From Archaeoglobaceae archaeon (lineage in GTDB: Archaea > Halobacteriota > Archaeoglobi > Archaeoglobales > Archaeoglobaceae): a stretch of 27,875 nt of DNA. The stretch lies in contig JALWBF010000088.1 of the NCBI GenBank assembly GCA_027016055.1, forward strand, positions 1 to 27,875, in the 5' to 3' direction. The notes below the pieces were generated by a model. That model made no database searches, was not told where the DNA came from, and saw only the letters and a list, made by a program, of their open reading frames with translations. Numbering within the stretch: the stretch's first letter is position 1; each line of letters opens with the position of its first letter. The position numbers and the translations under genes are program-made. Positions 1 to 7,519 of the stretch are shown in pieces.

Positions 1-1
1 A

Positions 2-727
2 AGGAAGAAGATCGGCGAGAAATTATCCGACATAGTCATAAATGAGCTTAAGCTGATAATTCAGGAGATTCTGGATGCCAATCGATTTGACTTCGACGAA
101 TTCGTTCAGACTAGGCTTAGGGATAAGAAACCGCTCAACATAATATTCGTAGGGGTAAACGGGACAGGCAAGACAACTACGATAGCGAAGATAGCCAAAA
201 GACTCATGGATTTCGGTTATTCCGTCGTGCTCGCCGCCGGAGACACGTTCAGGGCTGGTGCCATAGAACAGCTGGAGGAGCATGGGCAGAGGTTGGGCGT
301 TAAGGTGATCAAACACAAGCCCGGAGCTGATCCGGCTGCCGTCATTTACGATGCCATAAGGCATGCTGAGAGCAAGGGAATCGATGTAGTTCTTGCAGAT
401 ACTGCTGGAAGAATGCATACAAAGAAGAATCTGATAGATCAGCTGAGCAAGATCAAGAGGGTTACGAAGCCCGATTTGACGATATTCGTTGATGAGAGCA
501 TAGCAGGAAACGATGCGGTTGAGAGGGCGAGAATGTTTAACGATGCCGTCGGCATTGACGGATCGATTCTTACAAAGATTGATGCAGATCCGAAGGGTGG
601 AACCGCTATCTCGATTAGTTATGTCACTGGAAAACCTGTTTTGTTCTTGGGAACCGGACAAGATTACGACGATCTCGTTAAGTTCGATTCCAAATGGCTG
701 ATTGATAGGATTTTCGGTGATATTTAA
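2..727 (+). CDS. ftsY: Signal recognition particle receptor FtsY, 3' part (5' end outside window)
   Basis: This SRP-receptor GTPase docks ribosome-SRP complexes at the membrane and, with SRP54, delivers nascent chains to the Sec translocon. The reading frame is open from the first bases of the window, so the acidic N-terminal domain and true start are missing. The visible part has the end of the helical N domain followed by the full NG GTPase domain: P-loop GVNGTGKTTT (about nt 149-178), the SRP-family signature DTFRAGA (about nt 242-262), DTAGR, TKID as the guanine-specificity motif, and the GGTAISI segment. The C-terminus closes a few residues after the last helix, as usual for FtsY. FtsY rather than SRP54 is supported by the absence of a methionine-rich M domain. 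Identification is firm; only the N-terminal length is unknown. Confidence 0.96.
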   Translation, partial: RKKIGEKLSDIVINELKLIIQEILDANRFDFDEFVQTRLRDKKPLNIIFVGVNGTGKTTTIAKIAKRLMDFGYSVVLAAGDTFRAGAIEQLEEHGQRLGVKVIKHKPGADPAAVIYDAIRHAESKGIDVVLADTAGRMHTKKNLIDQLSKIKRVTKPDLTIFVDESIAGNDAVERARMFNDAVGIDGSILTKIDADPKGGTAISISYVTGKPVLFLGTGQDYDDLVKFDSKWLIDRIFGDI

Positions 728-740
728 TGTTTTAGCTAAA

Positions 741-750
741 CTATTTATTT
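741..750 (+). promoter_or_regulatory. TATA-like box for the OLD/TOPRIM pair
   Basis: The AT-rich stretch CTATTTATTT lies 22-31 nt before the ATG at 772. There is no Shine-Dalgarno sequence in front of that ATG, so a leaderless transcript is likely. The promoter sits directly after the ftsY stop codon, which gives the pair its own transcription unit. Confidence 0.5.
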
Positions 751-771
751 TGCAACTCCTGACTTCAACCA

Positions 772-1776
772 ATGACAATAAAATATCTCGAAATCGAAAA
801 CTTTAGGGGAATTGCCAAGGGAAAAATTGAGGGTTTTACTCAGCTAAATATACTTGTAGGTAAAAATAACAGTGGAAAATCTACAATCCTCGAAGCTTTA
901 GCTATTGCTTTAGATCCCGAATTATTGTCGGAAATTATTAAAAGGAGGGGTTGGTATGGCTTAGATACTGTTTTGTCCATTTTTAGATTGAGAGACGATA
1001 AAAAAGAGATAAAAATTTCAGTAGATGATCGAGTTACTTTTATAAAAAGAAAAATTTCTTACGCTAAGGATGCAGAATTTCTAATAAAGTCTTATAACTT
1101 CTCTGAAGATATGATAACGTTAGATTCTAAGACGTTAAAAGATGAAAGGGTCGAGAAGCATTTTAGGTGCTATTTCGATCCTGAAGGAAAGGTGCATATA
1201 TTACATCAAACTGAACCAAAATTACTCAGTCCAAATATAATATTCATTGACAGCCTATCGATTTACGATAAAACACCTATAGATGCCTACAATTCCGTCT
1301 TTGAACACGGTTACAAAGCACACGAAAGACTGATCAAAGTAATAAATACAGTTTACCCTGAAATAAAAGACATCAGACTGTTCTCCGAAAAAATTGGACT
1401 TGAAGTTATTTACGAACACGGTAAGGTTCCATTTTTTGCGATGGGAGACGGCTTTAAGTCCGCTTACATCTACCTGGCATACCTTATGAGTATAGAAAAT
1501 GGTTACATTTTATGCGAAGAGCCAGAAAACTACCAGCATCCATCTTCAAGAAGGCTAATAGTTAAGGGGATAGTAGAATCTGCAAAAAGAAATCAGATAT
1601 TCATAAGCACCCACAGCCTCGAGCTAATAGACGACATACTAAGTGAAGCGGAAAACATCGACATCAAATTCTTCGTTCCAAGCTTGGATGAGAATGGTAT
1701 TCTAACGTATTATTCTTTCGATAAGGAAGAAGCTGAGTTTAGACGAAAAGAGCTTGAGGCAGATCTGAGGGGTTAA
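772..1776 (+). CDS. OLD-family (AAA_15/AAA_21-type) ATPase
   Basis: This 334-residue ABC/SMC-like ATPase is of the overcoming-lysogenization-defect group. The N-terminal strand runs into IENFRG, typical of RecF/OLD proteins, followed by Walker A GKNNSGKS (residues 30-37). A GDGFK segment near residue 225 sits where the ABC signature belongs, Walker B is CEEPE (248-252), and the switch histidine is in STHS (H281). It stops where fused OLD proteins continue into their TOPRIM nuclease domain; the next gene, one base downstream, appears to supply that domain. Codons are visibly richer in A and T than in ftsY or the slipin gene, suggesting acquisition by transfer. Known relatives act in anti-phage systems (OLD, GajA, PARIS AriA); a defence role here is inference. 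ATPase assignment is strong, biological role uncertain. Confidence 0.85.
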   Translation: MTIKYLEIENFRGIAKGKIEGFTQLNILVGKNNSGKSTILEALAIALDPELLSEIIKRRGWYGLDTVLSIFRLRDDKKEIKISVDDRVTFIKRKISYAKDAEFLIKSYNFSEDMITLDSKTLKDERVEKHFRCYFDPEGKVHILHQTEPKLLSPNIIFIDSLSIYDKTPIDAYNSVFEHGYKAHERLIKVINTVYPEIKDIRLFSEKIGLEVIYEHGKVPFFAMGDGFKSAYIYLAYLMSIENGYILCEEPENYQHPSSRRLIVKGIVESAKRNQIFISTHSLELIDDILSEAENIDIKFFVPSLDENGILTYYSFDKEEAEFRRKELEADLRG

Positions 1777-1777
1777 A

Positions 1778-2515
1778 ATGAGAATTTTGCTTTGCGAAGG
1801 CACGGTAGATATGGAGTTTCTGTCGAGGTTAATAGTCAGTTGCTACGGCTTTAAACGGAAAGACGTTAAGGAAAATTACTTGGAAAGCAAGCTCGGTCTA
1901 AGTTACAAAAAATTTATAATATTGGAGCAAAAATTTGAACTTGCAATTTTTTATCCAAAAGGAGGTGGTGCTGAAGCAGTCATAAAAAGTGTAACAGCAC
2001 GGAGCCAGATGTTACAGTGGATTGAAAGGGGTGCTTCAAAGATTGGCATAGCCATAGATTTAGATGACAGAGACGTTCAAAATTTAATAGACTCCATTGA
2101 AACACGGTTAAAGAATAAGTATGGTAGCGATAATATTACAAAGGTTGGAAATTACACATTTAAATGCAATATCGGTAGATATACGATACCTATTACGGCA
2201 ATACCTCTTGGAGATTTGAATATCTCTAAAAAACTCGGATTTGACGTTTCACAATACGAATTAGAAGATTTAATCTTGGATTTGGCATTTGAGGATGACT
2301 TTTACAAGCACGTATTAACACAAGCAGTTGAGTTTTATAAAGAGAAGAAGGGCGAAAATCCAAGTCAGAAAGCATTGGTTAAGATTCTAGAGTCTACATG
2401 TGATAATCCCGATTTTGGAATTTATGAACTCATATCGAATTTATTCAGAAACAAAAATATTAAAAATATATTACCGAAATATATCTTTGAAAGCTTTAAC
2501 GAATTTCTACACTAA
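1778..2515 (+). CDS. TOPRIM-like protein partnered with the OLD-type ATPase
   Basis: This 245-residue protein begins one base after the ATPase stop, so the two are probably co-translated. The N-terminus MRILLCEGTVD resembles the first TOPRIM motif, with Glu7 as the candidate catalytic acid. An acidic cluster IAIDLDDRD (D94, D96, D97, D99) after a hydrophobic strand matches the TOPRIM DxD motif. A KGGGAE turn near residue 61 fits the same fold. The C-terminal half is helical and I recognise nothing in it. It resembles the DUF3226/DUF4435-type standalone TOPRIM proteins that accompany OLD-like ATPases; which family it belongs to is not certain from reading alone. Expected role: metal-dependent nuclease or effector controlled by the ATPase. 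The gene is AT-rich like its partner and overlaps the slipin stop by 4 bp in convergent orientation. Confidence 0.7.
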   Translation: MRILLCEGTVDMEFLSRLIVSCYGFKRKDVKENYLESKLGLSYKKFIILEQKFELAIFYPKGGGAEAVIKSVTARSQMLQWIERGASKIGIAIDLDDRDVQNLIDSIETRLKNKYGSDNITKVGNYTFKCNIGRYTIPITAIPLGDLNISKKLGFDVSQYELEDLILDLAFEDDFYKHVLTQAVEFYKEKKGENPSQKALVKILESTCDNPDFGIYELISNLFRNKNIKNILPKYIFESFNEFLH

Positions 2516-3276
2516 TTCTTTTTACTTCCGAAATACTCAAGTATTTCGATCGGTATCGGGAACACTATTGTATTCGCCTGTTCATCCGCTATTTCATTCA
2601 ACGTCTGTAGAATTCTAAGCAACATAGCCCCTTTGCTCTGCTCTAAAATCTGAGCGGCTTCGAGCAACTTCTGTGCAGCTTGATACTCTCCATCAGCTCT
2701 GATTATCTTCGCCCTTCTTTCTCTTTCAGCTTCCGCCTGCATAGCCATTATCCTCTTCATCTCCTCCGGCAACTCGACATCCTTGATCTCAACCGCCGTA
2801 ACCTTAACTCCCCAAGGATTTGTCGCTTCGTCGATTATCTGCTGTAATCGCGCGTTAAGCTTCTCCCTCTCCGAAAGGAGCTCATCCAATTCGGCCTGAC
2901 CTATTACGCTCCTCAAAGTCGTCTGAGCTATTTGGGCTGTAGCATACATGAAATCCCTAACCTCGGTCACAGCTTTTTCCGGATCTACGACCCTATAATA
3001 TACTACAGCATTAACTCTAACTGTGACGTTATCCTTGGTTATTACCTCCTGAGTCGGCACGTCGTATGTGATCGTTCTGAGATCGACTTTGGTCATGCTT
3101 TCGAGTATGGGTATTACGAAGAACAGTCCCGGTCCTCTCGCTCCGACGAGTCTTCCGAGTCTGAAGATAACTCCCCTTTCGTATTCCTTAACGACTCTGA
3201 TTCCAGCGGCGATAAATCCAACTATAACCACTATCAGTCCGGCTATTAGAATCCAGAGCGGCGAGAATAGGGCCAT
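2512..3276 (-). CDS. Slipin (stomatin/prohibitin, SPFH-domain membrane protein)
   Basis: This 254-residue member of the SPFH family scaffolds membrane microdomains and often controls membrane proteases. One N-terminal membrane segment (about residues 3-25) precedes EYERGVIFRLGRL, the hallmark opening of the SPFH domain. The core continues through VDLRTITYDVPTQEVITKDN, which is highly conserved in archaeal and bacterial slipins. An Ala/Glu-rich coiled coil (EAERERRAKIIRADGEYQAA) follows, then a short tail. An upstream in-frame TTG (3282) exists, but the ATG at 3276 is preferred: it lies about 25 nt from a TATA box and fits a leaderless message. The usual NfeD-type partner protease is not adjacent; the next gene upstream is gatD. 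Family assignment is firm, cellular role unspecified. Confidence 0.93.
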   Translation of the reverse strand: MALFSPLWILIAGLIVVIVGFIAAGIRVVKEYERGVIFRLGRLVGARGPGLFFVIPILESMTKVDLRTITYDVPTQEVITKDNVTVRVNAVVYYRVVDPEKAVTEVRDFMYATAQIAQTTLRSVIGQAELDELLSEREKLNARLQQIIDEATNPWGVKVTAVEIKDVELPEEMKRIMAMQAEAERERRAKIIRADGEYQAAQKLLEAAQILEQSKGAMLLRILQTLNEIADEQANTIVFPIPIEILEYFGSKKN

Positions 3277-3295
3277 GATCAACGTTAGTTAACAA

Positions 3296-3305
3296 ATATA
3301 TAAAT
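3296..3305 (-). promoter_or_regulatory. TATA box of the slipin gene
   Basis: On the minus strand this reads ATTTATATAT, centred about 25 nt before the ATG at 3276. The spacing supports a leaderless start and the shorter of the two possible N-termini. Confidence 0.6.
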
Positions 3306-3330
3306 CTTTTCCTTAAATATTTGAGTAGAA

Positions 3331-4566
3331 TTAAACTACATCATACTTTGTCGTCGGAGTTATTTCCCCGACCAAATTAACCTTAACGAGCTTTTTGGCC
3401 TCCTCAAGATCGTAGTTTCCCAGAAGCCACATGACTTTAACCAAAGCTACTTCCGGTAGCATGTCTTCGCCTTCAATCACTCCAGCTTTGAGGAGGTATC
3501 TGCCGGTATCGTAAACTCTATCGCATATTCTCCCCCATAAGCATTGGGATGTCATAACCACCAAGCTGTCCTCGGCAATCCTCTTTATCGTATCTATCCA
3601 AGTGGTCGAAACGTGCCCCAAGCCCGTTCCTTCCAAAACGAATCCCCTGTAGCCATTATCGTAGTAGTAATCGAGTATGTCTGGCTTCATTCCGGGGAAG
3701 AACTTGATTAGCACTACCTTATCCTCGAGTTTATCTCTAAGCTCAAGTTCCCTCTCATTTCTCCTGAATCTCTCCTCTACAAACCAAGTGATTTCGCCGG
3801 AAGGATAATCCACTCTGCCCAAGGGCGGGAAGTTTATCGATTTAAATGCGTCCCTCCTTGATGTATGGCACTTCCTAACCTTCACGCCACGATGGATGTA
3901 GCAGAAGTCGTCGCTCGTCGTTCCGTGCATGACGACAACGACTTCCCCCAAATCTGACGTTGCCGCCTTTGCAGCACAGAAGAGATTCATAGCGGCATCG
4001 CTCGACGGTCGATCGCTGCTTCTCTGTGCTCCCACCAAAACAACCGGAACCGGAGTTCGAAGCATGAATGCTAAAGCCGATGCAGTGTAATGCATTGTGT
4101 CCGTTCCGTGCGTGATTATAATTCCGTCGTATCCCTTCTTTATTGAATCGTAAATTTCCCTTGCGAGTTCGATCCAATTCTGTGGAGTCATGTTCTCGCT
4201 GAGTATGTTGTAAAGCAGCATAGCATCCACGTTGCAGATTTCAAGCAGTTCCGGCACATCTCCGGCGATCTCTTCAGCGGTAAACTGGCTTGTGACTGCT
4301 CCTGTTCTGTAATCCACCCTACTCGCTATAGTTCCGCCCGTTGAGATTATCTTAACGTTCGGCAGTCCCTCCCTCTTTTCAAGCTTCGGAGTCGGCACAG
4401 CTATATGCTTTTCCTCGATAACCTCAACAACCTCGTAATCCTTAAAACCCACATTGTAGCCGTTATCCAACTTGAGAACGAGGCAATCCGTGAATGAGGG
4501 CATGACTATACCTTCGAAAATCCTACCCTTGGCTTTTATTCTGACCCTTTTTCCCTGAAGTTCCAT
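3331..4566 (-). CDS. gatD: Glutamyl-tRNA(Gln) amidotransferase subunit D
   Basis: GatD is the asparaginase-like subunit of the archaeal GatDE complex. It releases ammonia from glutamine or asparagine for conversion of Glu-tRNA(Gln) to Gln-tRNA(Gln). The 411-residue length is normal. Residues 1-60 form the small beta-barrel domain, and the L-asparaginase fold follows with STGGTIAS (75-82, first catalytic Thr) and HGTDT (153-157, second catalytic Thr and Asp). GAQRSSDRPSSDAAMN (179-194) is the GatD version of the third conserved segment. The start ATG at 4566 has a TATA-like TTAAAAG about 27 nt upstream on the minus strand. The partner gatE is not in this window. GatDE is restricted to archaea, which supports the domain assignment. 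Confidence 0.96.
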   Translation of the reverse strand: MELQGKRVRIKAKGRIFEGIVMPSFTDCLVLKLDNGYNVGFKDYEVVEVIEEKHIAVPTPKLEKREGLPNVKIISTGGTIASRVDYRTGAVTSQFTAEEIAGDVPELLEICNVDAMLLYNILSENMTPQNWIELAREIYDSIKKGYDGIIITHGTDTMHYTASALAFMLRTPVPVVLVGAQRSSDRPSSDAAMNLFCAAKAATSDLGEVVVVMHGTTSDDFCYIHRGVKVRKCHTSRRDAFKSINFPPLGRVDYPSGEITWFVEERFRRNERELELRDKLEDKVVLIKFFPGMKPDILDYYYDNGYRGFVLEGTGLGHVSTTWIDTIKRIAEDSLVVMTSQCLWGRICDRVYDTGRYLLKAGVIEGEDMLPEVALVKVMWLLGNYDLEEAKKLVKVNLVGEITPTTKYDVV

Positions 4567-4683
4567 AAAACGAATTTAGCTGTGCAACTTTTAAGCGTTT
4601 TCAACAATCTCCGAACTTGAGAATTTAAAAGATAATCATTATTATGAGGACTGTTATTTTTAAGATTATTGTAAAAAGAAAGT

Positions 4684-4690
4684 TTTATAA
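4684..4690 (+). promoter_or_regulatory. TATA box of the aconitase-X operon
   Basis: TTTATAA lies about 28 nt before the ATG at 4715, and there is no Shine-Dalgarno sequence before that ATG. It is the only convincing promoter for the four overlapping genes that run to 7477. Confidence 0.6.
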
Positions 4691-4714
4691 CTATTAAACC
4701 ATTTATGCTATACT

Positions 4715-4939
4715 ATGGGTAAGCTTTTAATCGTCCAAACAAAAATCCCAAAAGATAAGATCGAGAAGCTAAAACTCAAAACAGGCAAGAGCACGATCAA
4801 GGAAGCTTTGAGCGAGGCTGTTTATCACTACATCTACTGTCCCTTGGCAAGGAAAATCGATGAAAGCATTGAGAGAAGTAGGAGGGGTAGGAAACCGTTA
4901 TATCTCAAGGAGATATCCGACACCTATGAATCTAAGTAA
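4715..4939 (+). CDS. Small helical protein, resembling archaeal DUF5371
   Basis: This 74-residue, highly charged protein heads the aconitase-X operon. It has a short N-terminal strand (LLIVQTKIP) followed by a lysine-rich segment, KTGKSTIKEALSEAVYHYI, and an Arg/Lys-rich tail. The strand-helix-helix pattern resembles ribbon-helix-helix proteins, and the KTGK...T..ALS.AVYHY pattern recalls small archaeal DUF5371 proteins. I recall that similarity only loosely, so it is tentative. The ATG has a leaderless-type promoter. The 3' end overlaps the next start by 14 bp, implying translational coupling. A role as an operon regulator is possible but unsupported beyond position. Confidence 0.75.
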   Translation: MGKLLIVQTKIPKDKIEKLKLKTGKSTIKEALSEAVYHYIYCPLARKIDESIERSRRGRKPLYLKEISDTYESK

Positions 4940-6059
4940 GGATGAAGAGAAGTTGCTTGAATCCGACAATCCGACGATCGCAAAATGTATGGAGATTCTG
5001 GTAGCCTTAGGAGAGATATTCGGGGCGGAAAGGCTTATCCCGATAAAATCCGCTCATATCTCCGGAATTTCTTATAAGAATATAGGTGAAGAAGGGCTGG
5101 AATGGTTGAAAAGCCTAAAGGCTAGAGTTCGCGTTAGGACCACACTGAATCCGGCTGGAATGGATTTGGAACGATGGAAAGATATGGGATTGAACGATCG
5201 CTTCGTTAAAAAGCAGATCGAGGTTATTAAGGCTTTGGAAAGCATAGGTGCCGAGCTTACGCTTACATGCACGCCCTACTACATCCACAAACCGTCCTTA
5301 GGCGATCACTTAGCTTGGGCGGAATCTTCAGCCGTAGTATATGCGAATTCCGTAATCGGGGCGAGAACGAATAGGGAGAGCGGAATCAGTGCGTTGGCAT
5401 CTGCTATAATCGGAAAAACCCCATATTACGGATTGCACGTTAAGGAGAACAGGGCACCCACGATTCTTGTAAAGGTTAAAGGTGATCTTAATCCCTCCAT
5501 CGTCGGATACAAAATAGGAAGCGAAATCGACGAAATTCCCATATTTGATTTCGAAAGAAGGCTCAGCGATGTCGAACTGAAACAACTCGGAGCATCCTTG
5601 GCTTCAACTGGCAACATAGCCATGTTCCACGTTATCGATCAAACTCCGGAATGGAGGGAATTCGATATTCCGAACGAGAAGATGGAGGTAGATAGGGTTG
5701 AGATTAAGGATGACTGCGAGCCCGATTTGATAGCTTTGGGATGTCCGCACCTTTCGGAAGAAGAAATTAGGGAAATTGCGAGGATAATCGAAAGATACGG
5801 AAAGCCTAAGAAGCCGGTATGGCTCTTCACTTCGAGGCATGTCTATAATAAGCTGAGGCACGTGATCGAAAAGCTTGAGAGTAAGGGAATAAAGGTGTTC
5901 AGGGATACGTGCATGGTGGTTTCGCCGGCAACCGAAAGGTTCGAATGCGTAATGGTAAACTCGGGAAAAGCTTTAACTTACCTTCCGAAGCTCAGGAGGG
6001 TTAAAGCTATCTTCGGATCGACGCATGAATGTATAAGGAGGGCTTTTGATGAGAGTTAA
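4926..6059 (+). CDS. Aconitase X catalytic subunit; probable phosphomevalonate dehydratase large subunit
   Basis: This 377-residue DUF521/aconitase-X large subunit is an Fe-S hydro-lyase. In archaea the separate large and small subunits together dehydrate (R)-5-phosphomevalonate to trans-anhydromevalonate 5-phosphate in the modified mevalonate pathway for isoprenoid lipids. Supporting features are the N-terminal LSKDEEKLL segment, SAHISGISYKNIGEEGLEWL, NPAGMDLERW, TCTPYY, WAESSAVVYANSVIGARTNRE and ALGCPHLS, all characteristic of the family. Several cysteines in these segments are candidate cluster ligands. An earlier in-frame start at 4860 would add 22 residues read through the upstream gene; the ATG at 4926 is chosen because AAGGAG (4907-4912) precedes it and family proteins begin with this segment. 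It overlaps the small-subunit gene by 11 bp. Confidence 0.92.
   Translation: MNLSKDEEKLLESDNPTIAKCMEILVALGEIFGAERLIPIKSAHISGISYKNIGEEGLEWLKSLKARVRVRTTLNPAGMDLERWKDMGLNDRFVKKQIEVIKALESIGAELTLTCTPYYIHKPSLGDHLAWAESSAVVYANSVIGARTNRESGISALASAIIGKTPYYGLHVKENRAPTILVKVKGDLNPSIVGYKIGSEIDEIPIFDFERRLSDVELKQLGASLASTGNIAMFHVIDQTPEWREFDIPNEKMEVDRVEIKDDCEPDLIALGCPHLSEEEIREIARIIERYGKPKKPVWLFTSRHVYNKLRHVIEKLESKGIKVFRDTCMVVSPATERFECVMVNSGKALTYLPKLRRVKAIFGSTHECIRRAFDES
6035..6042 (+). promoter_or_regulatory. Ribosome binding site deciding the small-subunit start
   Basis: AAGGAGGG ends 6 nt before the ATG at 6049. This selects that ATG over the TTG immediately upstream (6046) as the start of the aconitase-X small subunit. 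Confidence 0.7.
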
Positions 6060-6453
6060 GGGGAGGATAATTTCGAGGGGGTTCGCCGAAGGGGAGGCGA
6101 TCGTGAGCAGGAGGAAGTTCTCATTTCTGGGAGATGTCGACGTTGACAGCGGAATAGTCGTGGCTGAAGACAGCGACATATGCGGTGAATCGATCGCCGG
6201 CAAGATATTCGTTTTTCCCACCGGCAGAGGATCCACGGTTGGAACTTACATCCTTTTGAGAATGAAAAAGAAGGGAACTGCGCCGAAAGCGATAGTGAAC
6301 GTTGAGACCGAACCTATTATAGCTGTAGGTGCTATTATAGCTGGAATTCCTCTGATGGATAAGCTTGAGGTAGATCCATTCAAAATTATTAAATCCGGCA
6401 ACCGCGTTAAAGTTGATGCCATAAACGGATGGGTTGAAGTCCATGGAGATTGA
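6049..6453 (+). CDS. Aconitase X small subunit (DUF126); probable phosphomevalonate dehydratase small subunit
   Basis: This 134-residue swivel-domain protein pairs with the preceding large subunit. It starts with a GRIISRGFAEGEAIVS segment typical of DUF126 proteins and carries the diagnostic PTGRGSTVGTY motif (about residues 63-73), whose serine lies at the active site in aconitase-like enzymes. VETEPIIAVGAIIAGIPLMD near residue 85 is also family-typical. The 11-bp overlap with the large-subunit gene and the good ribosome binding site point to stoichiometric co-expression. Separate large and small genes are the archaeal arrangement of the mevalonate-pathway enzyme; bacterial aconitase X homologues acting on hydroxyproline are often fused. 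Assignment is confident; the exact substrate is inferred from lineage. Confidence 0.92.
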   Translation: MRVKGRIISRGFAEGEAIVSRRKFSFLGDVDVDSGIVVAEDSDICGESIAGKIFVFPTGRGSTVGTYILLRMKKKGTAPKAIVNVETEPIIAVGAIIAGIPLMDKLEVDPFKIIKSGNRVKVDAINGWVEVHGD

Positions 6454-7477
6454 GAAGATTAGAGCCAAGCTCGAAGAAGAATTTATAGTTTACGATTTTG
6501 AGAAGCTTGAAGACGGTATCAGATTCTATCTTCATCCGAGGTTCGGTTCTATAAGCAAAGATCTCAAGATGTTCCTAACGGAATTGGCTGGAAAGTATTC
6601 CGTAGAATTTAGGGAAAGATACGGGGAACTGGTTTTGGAAATCAGAGAAGCTAAGAAGGAAAGAATTTGGATCAACGTAATCCTACTGATCGCAACCTTC
6701 TGTTCCACAACCCTCATGGGTTCGATGATGTTCGAAAGGTTCGACATAAGGGGCGGATTCCTGTTCTCCTTAGCGGTTATGTTCGTTCTGGGGAGTCACG
6801 AGATGGGGCATTACTTCGCTGCGAGAAGGTGGAAGATGAGAACATCCCTACCTTACTTCATACCGTTTCCGACCATAATAGGAACGTTGGGGGCGATAAT
6901 AAAGCATAAGGGACCCATTCCGAACAGAAAGGCGTTATTTGACGTCGGAGTTTCAGGACCTTTGGTGGGAATAATAGCATCGATAATCGTAATATTAATC
7001 GGATTGAGCATCCCTTTCAAGCCGGGCAGAATTGGAGAAGCAACGATCGTTCTCGGCTCTCCACCCCTCTTCGAGCTACTTGCGAAGTTAGTCGGCTACA
7101 AGGAGAGGTTCATACATCCGATAGCATTTGCCGGCTGGGTGGGATTGTTCGTAACCTTCCTAAACCTTATTCCGGTCGGACAGCTCGACGGCGGGCATAT
7201 ATTGAGGGCGATGATAGGTAAGAGGGCTGAAATCGTTTCGAGACTTATGCCGATGGTTTTAATAATCGTAGGATTCCTTATCAGCTACATATACCGGACT
7301 TCGGATTCCATTTGGGTATTCTGGGGCTTAATAACGTTGTTCTTTTCAATGCACCCCCATCCGGAACCTGTTGACGATGAGACACCTTTGGATTTGAAGA
7401 GGATGTTGTTGGGAATATTCACATTCGCTTTGGCTTTGATGTGCTTCACTCCGATCCCCTTCAGAGTCGTAACCTGA
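6443..7477 (+). CDS. Peptidase M50 (site-2-protease-like) membrane metalloprotease
   Basis: This 344-residue intramembrane zinc protease has a soluble N-terminal domain of about 70 residues, a first membrane helix, then the active-site helix with HEMGH (H119, E120, H123). NLIPVGQLDGGHIL (241-254) supplies the third zinc ligand, D249. Further hydrophobic helices lie near 170-190 and 265-285, and two close to the C-terminus. KMRTSLPYFIPFP, right after the HExxH helix, is the usual substrate-binding region of this archaeal group. The ATG at 6443 is chosen over an upstream TTG (6434); it overlaps the small-subunit gene by 11 bp. Why a site-2 protease sits in an operon with a mevalonate-pathway enzyme is not explained by the sequence. 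Confidence 0.93.
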   Translation: MEIEKIRAKLEEEFIVYDFEKLEDGIRFYLHPRFGSISKDLKMFLTELAGKYSVEFRERYGELVLEIREAKKERIWINVILLIATFCSTTLMGSMMFERFDIRGGFLFSLAVMFVLGSHEMGHYFAARRWKMRTSLPYFIPFPTIIGTLGAIIKHKGPIPNRKALFDVGVSGPLVGIIASIIVILIGLSIPFKPGRIGEATIVLGSPPLFELLAKLVGYKERFIHPIAFAGWVGLFVTFLNLIPVGQLDGGHILRAMIGKRAEIVSRLMPMVLIIVGFLISYIYRTSDSIWVFWGLITLFFSMHPHPEPVDDETPLDLKRMLLGIFTFALALMCFTPIPFRVVT

Positions 7478-7487
7478 CACGGAAAAA

Positions 7488-7496
7488 TATTTAAAT
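7488..7496 (+). promoter_or_regulatory. TATA box of the S8e gene
   Basis: ATTTAAATA is centred about 28 nt before the ATG at 7520, inside the 42-bp gap after the protease gene. This is typical spacing for an almost leaderless ribosomal-protein transcript. Confidence 0.6.
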
Positions 7497-7519
7497 AACT
7501 CTAACATTAGCTCGATATC

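Noticed and set aside
23..778. 251-residue minus-strand reading frame opposite ftsY
   Set aside because: It lies wholly antisense to the conserved NG GTPase domain, has no promoter or ribosome site, and its translation shows no recognisable motif.
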